Assembly (NCBI GenBank): GCA_016808115.1
Contig: JAEQBH010002430.1
Location: forward strand, 248,001 to 312,000
Reading direction: 5' to 3'
DNA length: 64,000 nucleotides
Source: Tetrastigma voinierianum
Lineage: Eukaryota > Streptophyta > Magnoliopsida > Vitales > Vitaceae
Part shown: positions 22,647 to 33,015 of the stretch, in pieces
Layout: every line of letters begins with the position of its first letter
Numbering within the stretch: the stretch's first letter is position 1
Made by a program: the position numbers and the translations under genes
Notes under the pieces: model-generated
What the model was told of the DNA's origin: nothing
Database searches by the model: none
The model's input: the letters and a program-made list of their open reading frames with translations, nothing else

Positions 22647-23380
22647 CTAAAAATTAAGATGAGAGGGAGAGGGATGGGTTTTTGAGCAGAAGAAGGAGAG
22701 ACCGCCGTGAGCGAAAGAGGGAGAGATGAGAGGGAGAGGGGAAAGTTGAGACATCCAAATGGTGAGGGAGGGTATATGGTTGAAGAAGAAGAGAGAAAGG
22801 GGTGGGTTTTAGGTTAGATTGGGTTAGGGTTAGGTTTTTTTTATAAGGGTGGGTATTTGGATCAAGTCAAGTGAAGGGTATTTTAGGGAGATAAATTTAT
22901 TTTTGCCACCTCAAGGACTCTTTATCAATTATTTGAGTTCTTTATTAATTATTTTATTCAAATAAGACTTGGCCTAAGTTTGATAAGCTTTGTGTCTAAA
23001 TTTTCAAATATTTCATACTAGGGCCCATAACTTAGTTTTTCCTAGTTTCTAAGGTATATTGAGATCATACCTAAGGCTCTCATACCTAAGATATGTTAGA
23101 CCCTATATTAAATGTTTTGCCATATTTATCAAATACTTTTAAAATCAAGAGCTTGACATTGGTTTCTAGTGTTTTGGTCCAAAATTTTGAAATAAATTGA
23201 AATGAGATCCCATATCATAGTTATCCCAATTATTTATTATAATCAGATCACAGATTCACACGTTGACCGATGGGATGTCGTTGAAAAAGGTGTTGTGGAT
23301 AGCCTCCCGAATTTTTAAAGAATGCAGAAACGAAGCGAATGGAATCTGAATAGGCAGAACTCAAAAAGTAGAAGAAGAGA

Positions 23381-26284
23381 ATGAGCAGTAGAGGGGTGGT
23401 GTGTGTGACGGGAGCATCAGGATACATAGCTTCATGGCTTGTGAAGCTGCTTCTCCAAAGGAATTACATTGTCAAAGCCTCTGTGCGAGACCCAAGTCTG
23501 TATCACTCTCCATTTCTTTTATTTAGGATTCCCTTTTTTTTTTTTATTGCAAGTTATTTGTTCTGGGTTTTCATAATTTTTCTGGGTTTCCTGTTTTTGC
23601 TTTGTTTTTTTATTGCAAATTATTTGTTCTGGGTTTTCATCATTTTTTTGGATTTCCTGTGTTTGCTTTGTATAACCAGTTTGAAAGATGGGTTTTGTGC
23701 TCTTTGATTTTTTCCCACTTTTGAAGTTATTTAACTGATTCGGAACAGTATTTCAATTGTTTGCTATATTTATTCCTCCTCTTGGACGATTAGATCATTG
23801 CCTTATGTCTGGGAAATGCTCGTTCATATTTCTTCAATTTTGCTGTTTGTTTCCAGAGAGAATCTGTCCCGGAAAAGATTTCCTGTAATTTTAATCATCC
23901 AATTTATATTTTATCTGTAAGACTTAAAAGGGGAATCAAAGTTGAACAAGAACATATTTACATGTCCAAATTTAAGAAAATTGAACTAGCGGTTATTTGC
24001 AAATATAAATATATACTCTATGTGTATTGACAATACTTGAATTTGATCAATTACGTACTTGAATTTTTGGTTTGAGAACATTGAGTTCTCTGTGTTGACA
24101 TGGCATACTAGTTCGTAAAATGTATAAAATCCGCCAGACGGACACTGCCTCTTAAATGCAGCATAGTTTGATGCAACTCAAAATGAAAAGGCATTCTGTC
24201 TCTAGGTTGTCAGTCTGTCTGATTCTTTATGACCGGAAAACCCTGCTTTCATATTCACATCTTTTAGTTTGATTAAGATGTTGAAATAACTTTATATTTG
24301 CTTGCTTATGCAAACTTTACAATGGCTACTGGTGTTCTAAGACAGGAGTTTTGTGTTTTCATACAGATGATCAGACGAAGACAAAGCATTTACTTTCCCT
24401 TGATGGAGCAAAAGAGAGACTTCACTTGTTCAAAGCAGAGTTACTGAAAGAAGGTTCCTTTGACCCTATAGTGGAGGGTTGTGTTGGTGTTTTTCATACG
24501 GCATCCCCCTTTGCTCATCAAGTCACTGATCCACGGGTTCATTGCTTAACCTTATTAATTACTGTCAGCTACTAGTTGCCATTGTTTCCTAATACTGATG
24601 AAAGGGGATAGATTCGATTGACCTATTCAAGAATAGAGTATTGGTACCAAAAACAATGTTCTGTTTAGCTTCTTTTCTATTATATGTGGATTGTATTTTT
24701 TATATATAAGTATAGGAGTAGCAGGAGTAGTGCCAATGGAACAACCCCTTCCTAAACCTTAGTTGGGAAACCTACCTGGAAGCTTTCCCGTTTACATGTT
24801 GCTGGTTTCATAACAAAGCCTGTAAACCAAAAGTGAAAAGAAGAGTGCATATCTCACCTTTTGCATTGTTAAACCTCATTATTTCGCTCCATATGATTTT
24901 AGTGTCATTATCTTAAATCTATCCTTGGAACGGTCATACCTTTTTTTCAATGGTTTTTTTTTAAGTAGTTAGGTAGTCTTAAACATGTATCAACAGAAAC
25001 TTGATTGTGATATCCTCTAGATGTTTTAGAATGCAATGCCTTGTTGCATTCATCCATTTTTGTAAAATAGGAGCCTCTATTAGGTTAGCTTTAGTAAGCA
25101 AGCTTGAATATTTAACATTTATCAGTACAATTTCGCTCATTTCAGACAGAGTTGATTGATCCTGCTGTGAAGGGAACACTTAATGTCCTGAGTTCATGTG
25201 CAAAAACCCCTACAGTGAAAAGAGTGGTTGTAACATCTTCTATAGCTGCAGTTGTATACACTGGAAAACCCCGAACTCCCGAGGTTGTAGTTGATGAGAC
25301 TTGGTTCTCAAATCACAATATTTGCAAGGAGTTGAAGGTATGCATATGCTATGGTTCTTCCCCATAGGGATTTTACCATTTCTGAAAGAGTGTGAACAAA
25401 CATACAAATTTGTATTCCACAATGACTCATTGATCAGTGTAGAATATTCTTATCCCTTTCTTTTTTCATCCAGCTCTGGTATGTGCTTTCTAAGACTCTG
25501 TCTGAGGATGCTGCATGGAAATTCACAAAAGAGAAGGGTATGGACATGGTTACAATAAACCCTGCAATGGTGATCGGTCCTCTCTTACAGCCAACACTTA
25601 ATGCAAGTGCTGCTGCAATTTTGAACTTAATAAATGGTAATATCCTATTTACCGGTTGGTTAATTTGTATTTATAAAACACAAGTAACCATATCTCTGCT
25701 TCACCGATTAAATATTCTCCTCTTCTTGAATCTTTAATATAATCATCTTCCCTTGTTTTATTCATGTCTTCCTTATATTCTATGGCAGGAGCACAGACAT
25801 TTCCCAATTTCACCATGGGATGGGTTCATGTTCAAGATGTAGCTGAGGCACATATTCAGGCATTTGAGAGTCCTTCAGCCAGTGGAAGATATTGTCTAGC
25901 TGAGAGAACTGTACACTACTCAGAGATAGTGAAGATTCTGAAAGACCTTTATCCTGATTTCCAGCTTCCAGAGAAGTAAGACAGACTTGCCCTGTTCACA
26001 CATGAGTTTGCACTGGAACATTCTTCACTGTTTCTTCTTCAATAAACCAGGCCATTCTGTTTGCCGGGTTTTATTTATTTATTTTTGCTACTGCTTTGCT
26101 TGCTATGATTGATAACCATTTGTTAAATAATCATGGCAGGTGTGCAGATGACAACCCTTTTATGCCAAAATATCAGATTTCCAAGGAAAAGGCGAAAAGC
26201 TTGGGCATTGAGTTCATTCCCATGGAGGTAAGCCTCAAGGAAACTGTGGAAAGTTTGAAGGAGAAAGAGTTTTTCAGTCCCTGA
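23381..26284 (+). CDS. CCR-like / phenylacetaldehyde-reductase-type NADPH reductase, six exons
   Basis: Exons: 23381-23495, 24367-24536, 25146-25337, 25474-25636, 25789-25975 and 26140-26284. All introns are GT-AG and the phases join to 972 bases, 323 residues plus TGA, a normal length for the family. The extended short-chain dehydrogenase fold has the Rossmann motif VTGASGYIASWL (residues 9-20; Gly11, Gly14, Ala17), Arg36 for the NADPH phosphate, the Ser pair at 126-127, and catalytic Tyr162 and Lys166 in WYVLSK. The bona fide CCR signature NWYCYGK is absent. VGPLLQP-type and SASGRYCLAER segments match CCR-like and phenylacetaldehyde reductases, which reduce aldehydes or CoA esters in the cytosol for phenylpropanoid or volatile synthesis. 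The start is the first ATG, six codons before the Rossmann strand. The exact substrate cannot be read from sequence. Confidence 0.93.
23546..23677 (+). repeat. 66-bp tandem duplication in intron 1
   Basis: Two copies starting attgcaaRttatttgttctg at 23546 and 23612, differing at a handful of positions. They make a spurious 108-codon open frame that reads on from exon 1. Confidence 0.8.
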
Positions 26285-27088
26285 ATCTTGATTGATGGTT
26301 AGTCTTATAATATATAATGGTGGTGACCTATATATCATCCTCATTGGTGTCTCATAATTTTTGATGCATTATCTCATGGGAATATTCCAGTATACTGTAA
26401 CCATTTCCTGAAATGGAAAGTCATAGCCATGATGGTATTGCCTCTCGTTTTCTGCATTTCTTCATTATCTCGGGTGTATTTTATGAGCAGACTACTCCTC
26501 TTTTTGACAACCATCTTTAGGCCGTTCTTGTAATCAAAATAAACTGGATTTCATTTTTGATAAATGACTTTTGTCCTTTATTTTATTGCACTTGTCGTCT
26601 ATTTAAGCCTAATTTAATACACCAAATTGGATGATTAGAGATCATAATGACCAATTTTTTCTTATGAAAAATTTTAGAATATGGAATTGGGTACCTTCCA
26701 TGAGCCATGTATTATATTTGAGTGCTCCCAATAACCAAATGAACAGCAATAGGATGTTCTTTTTAAGTCCAAATATAAATAGGGATAGGGTTGTACTAAT
26801 AAAGAGGAGAATTATGTGATTGGTAGAGGAAAAGAGAAGAATGAAGTGATTGGGAAAGAAAAAGAAAAAGATTGTTTTCTTATGTTATGATGTAGGAGAA
26901 TAGAATTCCCTTTCCTAGAGTAGATTTTCCTATGATTGTAAGAGAATTTTGCTCGTTTAACACTACACATCATAGTTTGTCTCGGTAAATTGAATGCGGA
27001 CATTGAAGGCTCCTTCGGACTGAACAAGTATTGGAATCGATTTTTCTATATTGGTGTTTTTCAATATTGCATAGAACTGGACAAATAT
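26285..27088 (+). other. 3' flank of the reductase gene
   Basis: Presumed 3' UTR and downstream DNA, A+T-rich. AATAAA at 26538-26543 is a plausible polyadenylation signal about 255 bases after the stop. No other gene or element is seen up to the MITE. Confidence 0.45.
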
Positions 27089-27096
27089 ATAGTGTA

Positions 27097-27453
27097 TAGG
27101 GGTGTAGTCGAGTCGAGCTCGCTCAATTAAGAAACTTGAAGTTTGAATTCGATTGAACTTTTTTTTAGATGTTCAAAACTCAACTCGAAAAAAATCGAGT
27201 TATTGGAAATCGACTCGATAAAGCTCGAATCAATTAAAAATTAATAAACAATTATACCCGATTCGAGCTCAACTTGATTAATAAAATAGTAATGCTTGAT
27301 TGAGTTCATGAGCATCTCAAGTTAGGTATTGTGATACTCGAACTCGATGAGTTACTCAAACTTGAGCTCGATTCAATTAATTGAGTCAAATTCAAGTATT
27401 TTACTAGTCGAGTTTGAATAACTTATGAGTAACTTGACTCGTTTACACTCCTA
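27097..27453. mobile_element. hAT-type MITE, 357 bp
   Basis: The ends are TAGGGGTGTA and TACACTCCTA, which are inverted repeats with one mismatch in ten. Both flanks carry the identical 8-bp target duplication atagtgta (27089-27096 and 27454-27461), diagnostic of hAT transposition. The interior is rich in overlapping tcgag and gagct motifs and has no open frame, so it is non-autonomous. Confidence 0.9.
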
Positions 27454-27461
27454 ATAGTGTA

Positions 27462-28698
27462 TAGTGTATATGTAGAGTTGGAGTCTACAAAATCTCAATG
27501 ATCTCCCCACCTATACAATCTTCTATTTAGGGAATGAATATCACTCTTTACAAAAATCGTGGATATTCTCGACAGTGCCTTTGGGAATATCTGATCATGG
27601 AATTAAAAAAAAATGCGTTTAGATTAATAAATATGATGTGAATTACTGCTTAATTAACAGGGGATTTAAAATACTATTGTATTAAATAATTTAGTAATCT
27701 AGATATAAAAGGCATCCTTGTCCTTGACCAAAATAAAAACATACTGCTTGCTTTTACAAGCTAAATAATTTCATTCTTTACAAGCATCATTTTGTTATAT
27801 ATTAATTTGGTTATTTTGATAAATTCATATAACCAATATTAATACATAAAATATAATCACACATATATACTCAGACAGTTCATCCATTTAATTTTTTTTT
27901 TAATAGAATATAAAATTTAAATCATTTCTTTTTAGTTTTACTAACAAAAAATTACAAGGGCCAATCAATGATTTGGGAATATGCATGACAACTTAATAAG
28001 GAGGTAACCTCTTCAATCTGCAGTATAATTATTTTATTTTAATTTTATATTTTAATATAAATAATAATAATAAAACTATTTTAAAATAAAATTATTTATA
28101 AAAATTTATAATATTTTTTTGTGAAATATATTACTTTTAATATAATTGTAGACTCCAAATTAATGTTTATTTTCATTACTTTATTTTATTTATATGATAA
28201 TTGTTGAGGTCTTTTGGCTTATTTACATATGACACATGGAAGCATGGGGAGGCCTGATTTTAGGGCTATGATGTCTCTTATGAGGAGAAGGGTTTAAAGG
28301 AAAATAATTTGGAAACAGAGAGGGGGGGGAGATTTTTTAGAGAAGGGAGCCATTTGTCGGGGAAATGAGTCTTCTCTTTGAAATTTTTTTGAGATAGAAA
28401 AAGGGAGAGCAAAGTGACTAATCTTGAGATAAATATGTTCTTTGGGCTTGGTCTTGATTGGAAAAACATGCAAACAGGGAAGCGCAGAGGAGTTCTGGAG
28501 CTTTGTTTCTGCTATATCTGTTTGCATCCAAATTGAAATTTTGGTCTGATCCAATAATGGGTTAGACTTAACCCTAAGCCCATGAATAAAAGTCTAAGAG
28601 AAAGGGGCACTGATCTATTTGTACAAGCCCATAGAAGAAGTCTATGAATATTTATGAATTTTTTTTAATATTTTTGGAAGTCAAACGAAGTATTATTA
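27462..28698. other. A+T-rich intergenic DNA
   Basis: Very A+T-rich, with long T and A runs around 27880-28140. No conserved open frame; the short frames near 28278-28554 lie over a poly-G run and lack recognisable features. I see no gene here. Confidence 0.5.
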
Positions 28699-29562
28699 GA
28701 TGTGGTAGAGAAATGGAAAATTATGTGGTGATGTGGAATATTCTAGAGGAACAAGTCTCCATGATGGAAACGTGGAAGAATCCTTGAGGATCAAGACTTC
28801 ACAATGGAGACGTGGAGAAGTTTTCGAGGAACAAACTCCCTTAATGGAAGACGTAGGCAGTTACTTCATAAAGTGGAAAGAGTGGAGAAATACAAACTTG
28901 GGTAACAAGTCTTCTACGTCTATAAAAGGAGTAGAGAATGATAGAAAAGGGACGACCAATCAACCAATCAAAAAATCAAAAAATCAATCAATCGACTCAA
29001 TGTCAAGCTATTTCAACAAATCCTAACTTTTCAATAAGCTTTTAGCAAAACCAAGCTTTCAGCAAACTCAGCAATTTTAGCACTCTATTCCTTAGCTTCA
29101 GCTAAGTTTCTGGCAAATTTCCAACAATGTTATTTCATTCATTTGTAGTGAAATCAAATATTTTATCTATAAATTTCAGCATTTTAGTTGCAAGTTCTAT
29201 TCAAGTTTTTATCAATTTTCCAACATAATACTGTTTTCACAGTGAAATCCAATGTTTACTTCAACAATTCCAACATTCTAGTTGCAATTATTATTCAAGC
29301 CTATCAACTTTTAGCATCGTGTTATTTCATTCCTTCATTAGGAAATCTAACACTTTTTCTTCAGCAATTAATTCCTGCAAGATTTCCATCCGTACGTTTC
29401 ATACTTTGATTCTAGAGAACTGTCAAGGGAACTAGGGAGTCTACATAGCCCGATTAGAAGTTTGATCTTACGAGTAATTCAGTTTGAAAATACTTTAATT
29501 TTCTGGCATGCCTGCACGCTTATATTTTGTATGTTTCGTGTGAGATTCAAAAATCACCACAA
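28699..29562 (+). mobile_element. Element E: probable 5' LTR of a truncated Gypsy element
   Basis: A region starting TGTGGTAGAG and ending near caccaca just before a primer-site-like motif. It has a TATA-type run tctataaaagg at about 28919. No second LTR copy is present, so the left boundary is inferred only from the TG start and the size. Confidence 0.45.
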
Positions 29563-29571
29563 CATATTTTT

Positions 29572-29589
29572 TGCATGCCCGGTGGGACC
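29572..29589 (+). other. Primer-site-like motif of element E
   Basis: TGCATGCCCGGTGGGACC resembles the TGGCACGCCCGGTGGGAC motif that follows the 5' LTR in many plant Gypsy elements. It overlaps the first unit of a 30-bp repeat. Confidence 0.45.
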
Positions 29590-29639
29590 CATCTATGTGA
29601 AACATGACTCGGTGGGACACATCTTTGTGAAACATCATC
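29580..29639 (+). repeat. Two 30-bp direct repeats at the primer site
   Basis: Two adjacent units, each beginning cggtgggac and containing gtgaaacat, differ at about six positions; a third partial unit (cggtgga) follows. Confidence 0.75.
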
Positions 29640-31510
29640 CGGTGGATTCAGATGCTGCAAAATTGAAATAAAACCATTTTGGAGTCTTTAGGACTTAGTA
29701 GCTCTAATGTTGCGAGATAGAAAGAGTTCGTTTCGATAGCAGTAGAACACTTTGAGAAAATACGCGATTTTCTCGAAAAATTTGCATCGAAACAACCTAT
29801 TCGACGAAAGCGGGCATAGGTAATATAAATGATGATGATATTCATGTTCCTAATGTTGTTGAGTTTCAAGCAATGATCGAGAATCTACAGAGATTGAACT
29901 CGTTGGTCGGACAACGTTTTGATGAAAAAATGACTGCTCAAGCAGAGACTGACTCTAAACAACTCAAAGTTATGTTAGCGAAAACTAAAGCCATGTCGGA
30001 CTATGTACAAGCTTAATTTGATAGATGAAGCTGATGAACACACCAAAAAAACATCCGAGCGAATTAAGGCTAATGTTGCAGAACGAGAAGAACGATTTTA
30101 GGCACAAGAGGCCATCTCAAAAGCAATCTCAAAGATGCCCGAACCATAAAGGTAAGTACTGACTTCTCGATTCATCAGGAAACCAGCTAATGAGCTCCGC
30201 AAACAACTATCAATTGAACTTAGGGGGCAGCTTTGTAGGAATTTTATGGAAGCAGGTGGACCTCACTGCTCTCATAAACAGATTGAAAATCGATATCTTC
30301 CTCCCCATAGGAGAGAAGAGGGAAGTTATAAAAATTCCAATGGAAAATGTCCTAATCCTGTTAAGACAACGACTGCTCAAAGGGTGTATGCTAACACCAA
30401 CTCGGTTACACAACTTAGAGTTTCTAATTAGCCATTTCCTTTAGCAGGAGGCACGGGGGGCGGATTTCACCACCCTTAGGGGTAGGTATTAATAGAGGCT
30501 AGCAAAGTCCTTTGCCTTTTATGCAGCCACCTCCACCACCACCAAATTTGGAGGCAATAAGGGAAGCGGTATATGAGGTATACGGGCTTGGCCTTAGACA
30601 AGTTGGTCACCTATAATTCTATAAGCCATATCCAAAGGCAATAGATAGAGAGAATCCTTACCCAAGAGGGCATAGGATTCCTAAATTCTCTTTATTCTCT
30701 AGAGAAAATGGATAGTCTACTTTGGAGCATGTGGCCAGATTCACAGTACAGTGTGGGGAATTGACCAACTATGAAAAATTTTCCTATCTCAAACTCAGGT
30801 TATTTCCTAACTCATTAATAGGAGTTACTTTTACTTGGTATGCAACATTGCCAAGGAATTCTATCATGAGTTGGCAGGAAATAGAGAGACAGTTCCACAT
30901 ATAATTCTTCAGAGCAGAATCTAAGATTTGCATTGCATAATTATCAAGGGTAATCCAAAGGGGTGGAGAATTAGCAGAGTCATTTATCACTCGTTTCAAG
31001 AATGAAGGAGCTGCAATGAGTAAAGTCATCTCCCGAAGTATAAATGCGAAGGATGTACAGGAGGGACTTGATATAGAGTTGAGGAAGAAGTTCCAAGGTA
31101 TGGAGTCCAGAGACTTCTATGGGCTTGCTTCTAAGGTAACAAAGTACGAAGAATTACTCAGGGAAGAAAGTCAACAGAGAAAGACTTCCATGGGAACTTA
31201 CTGCCAGGCTATCAAAATTCTGAAGAAATTGCAGAAGCAGATTTCCTAAGTACATATTCCTTCATATGTCCACTATTGGTGAAGAAAGCGCCTGACTTAT
31301 GGAAGAAGTCACAAACCTCCAATACACAAGCACAATATACTTTTGATGTGGCAAAGACCAAGGAAATTTTTTATTTCCTTCTAAAGGAGAAAGTCATCCC
31401 ATTTCCCATTTTCATTCTCAGAAAAATTAACAAACGGGTTGATTTGTATGCACAATTACCCAATTGCAAGTTAGGGTTTTTCCCCCCTTTTGCTCGATTG
31501 ACATAGTAAG
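29640..31510 (+). pseudogene. Element E: gag, truncated before pol
   Basis: Retrotransposon gag in pieces. A coiled-coil-like N-terminal segment is at 29850-30015 (FQAMIENLQRLNSLVGQRFDEK). A linker containing a Pro run PPPPPP is near 30522. The gag core follows at 30600-31210: YPRGHRIPKFSLFSRENG, LEHVARFTVQCGELTNYEKF, LRLFPNSLIGVTFTWYATLP, then ELRKKFQGMESRDFYGLASKV. The tail at 31276-31400 includes PDLWKKSQ and FDVAKTKEIFYFLLKEKVI. Resemblance ends near 31400 with no protease or polymerase, so the element is 3'-truncated. Stops occur at several points in the core. Confidence 0.75.
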
Positions 31511-31645
31511 GTAAAATTAGAGGGAAATTTCGGTCTCAGATTAGGGCAAAATTGAAGGAATATTTCACACAAATTTGAAGTCTCCCGCAATAATTTAAGC
31601 GTATATATTATTTGTGATTTACAGATGAATAAGTTCAGCGGTCAC

Positions 31646-32259
31646 TAGGGGTGCTAATGATGCGAGTCGAGTTCGAGTTCAACTGAGCTCGAGTCGAGTC
31701 GTTAACATTTCGAGTCGAGCTCGAGCTCAAGTCGAGTTTTGACCGAGTTTTGATCGAGTCGAGTCCGAGTAGCTCGCGAGTTGTCTCGTTTCATTAACAC
31801 CCTGAGTATTATATCCGGCTTTAGGAGAATAGGTGTATGGAATATATATATATATATATATATATTTATCACGTTTATAATACTAACTTATTAATATAAT
31901 TTATAGAAGATAATATCCTATTCTCTTACATCTTTTCTTTAAAAGAAAAATTAATTATTTTAAAATAAATATATTATAACTAAATAAATAATAAAAATGT
32001 ATGATTGTTTAAGAATATAAAAATAAAGTTATATTATTTATGTCATCCCACAAAAGTAGAGATATAAAATTAAAAAAACTTAAAGTTATATACAAAATAT
32101 TCGAGTTTCTCACGAGGCTTTTCGAGTTGAGTTACGAGTTAGCTCGACTCGACTAGTTGGCATTTCGAGTCGAGGCTCACCCGAATCAGAGTTTTGATAG
32201 GAGTTTTGGCCCGAGTGGGAGTCAGAGTGGCTCGCGAGTTGTCTCATCTCATTGCCCTA
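31646..32259. mobile_element. Non-autonomous hAT element, 614 bp
   Basis: The left end TAGGGGTGCTAATGA and right end TCATTGCCCTA (read on plus) are inverted repeats. The flanks carry the perfect 8-bp duplication gcggtcac (31638-31645 and 32260-32267). There is no coding capacity. An internal second copy of the right end lies at about 31765-31806, and the middle is A+T-rich with an (AT)n run at 31842-31865. Confidence 0.88.
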
Positions 32260-32267
32260 GCGGTCAC

Positions 32268-32592
32268 CCGATAGATACGTCGGTGTACATATTACTACGG
32301 ATCCTCGCAGCTTCATTGTTCAACTGGGCTGGAACGGGCCGGCCTAGACTGATTCTTCAATTTGGTTCACTTGTCTTTGTATAGAATTGGAGTACTGAAA
32401 TAGTCATTTGAACTAATGAAGTGATGATACTCAAAAGTCAAAACCTAAACAAGCAATATATTCCTCTTGTTGTTACTCGCGATCATGAATGAAAATTTTG
32501 ATAAAGTCATAGATCATTGATGCATTATTAATATTATAAACTTTTTTAAATAGTTTTTAGAAATAGAAAATGTGTTTTTAAATCTAACACCC
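32268..32592. other. Spacer between the hAT element and the Copia element
   Basis: About 325 bases of non-coding DNA, G+C-richer near 32270-32350. No feature is recognised except the left target duplication of the Copia element (caccc, 32588-32592). Confidence 0.4.
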
Positions 32593-33015
32593 TGTTGGAG
32601 ATATTTCTTGTCATAATCTTAGGAAAAAATAAATCGCATGTTTTCGGCAGCATAACTTGTTATCACAACTAATGTCGCACAAGTTTGTGCATCATATTGT
32701 GAGTTTATGTTTCTCTATGAGATAGTTAAGGGAGCTTATGTCTCACTTAAGACTAACTTGTAACCTAATTGATAAATACTAAAATATCTTACATCTGTGC
32801 TCAGCCTACCCCATCTCTGGTTTTTTCCTATATGTGTGAGTTGACGCATGTGATTTCATATCTCTTCGAATTACATTACTTCATCAAATATATCACAAAT
32901 TGATGCAACAGGTTGCAGAACATAGTAGAACTTGTTGCAGCACTTATGACAATGTCGCATCATTTGCTACAACATCTCTTGAATCACTATTATAACAAAC
33001 AATTTTTCTCTTTCA
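32593..33015 (+). mobile_element. Copia element: 5' LTR with internal deletion
   Basis: Starts TGTTGGAGATATTTCTTG and ends ctctttca. It aligns with both ends of the LTR at 35069-36031 but lacks about 540 bases of its middle (35180-35670 region): the sequence jumps at about 32702 from the catcatattgtgag motif to tttatgtttctctatgag. Confidence 0.85.

Larger units (their letters stand above)
22065..23380. other. Intergenic DNA upstream of the reductase gene
   Basis: Non-element DNA between LTR B and the start codon at 23381. It holds a degenerate minisatellite (22085-22300), a small possible minus-strand exon (22528-22646), a purine-rich stretch (22650-22800) and A+T-rich promoter-proximal DNA. 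I could not place a TATA box or transcription start with confidence; the purine-rich stretch gaagaagagaatg leads straight into the start codon and is probably 5' UTR. Confidence 0.5.

Noticed and set aside
23381..23707. 108-codon protein reading from exon 1 into intron 1
   Set aside because: After residue 38 the family match ends exactly at a GT donor, and the extra part is T-rich duplicated intron sequence.
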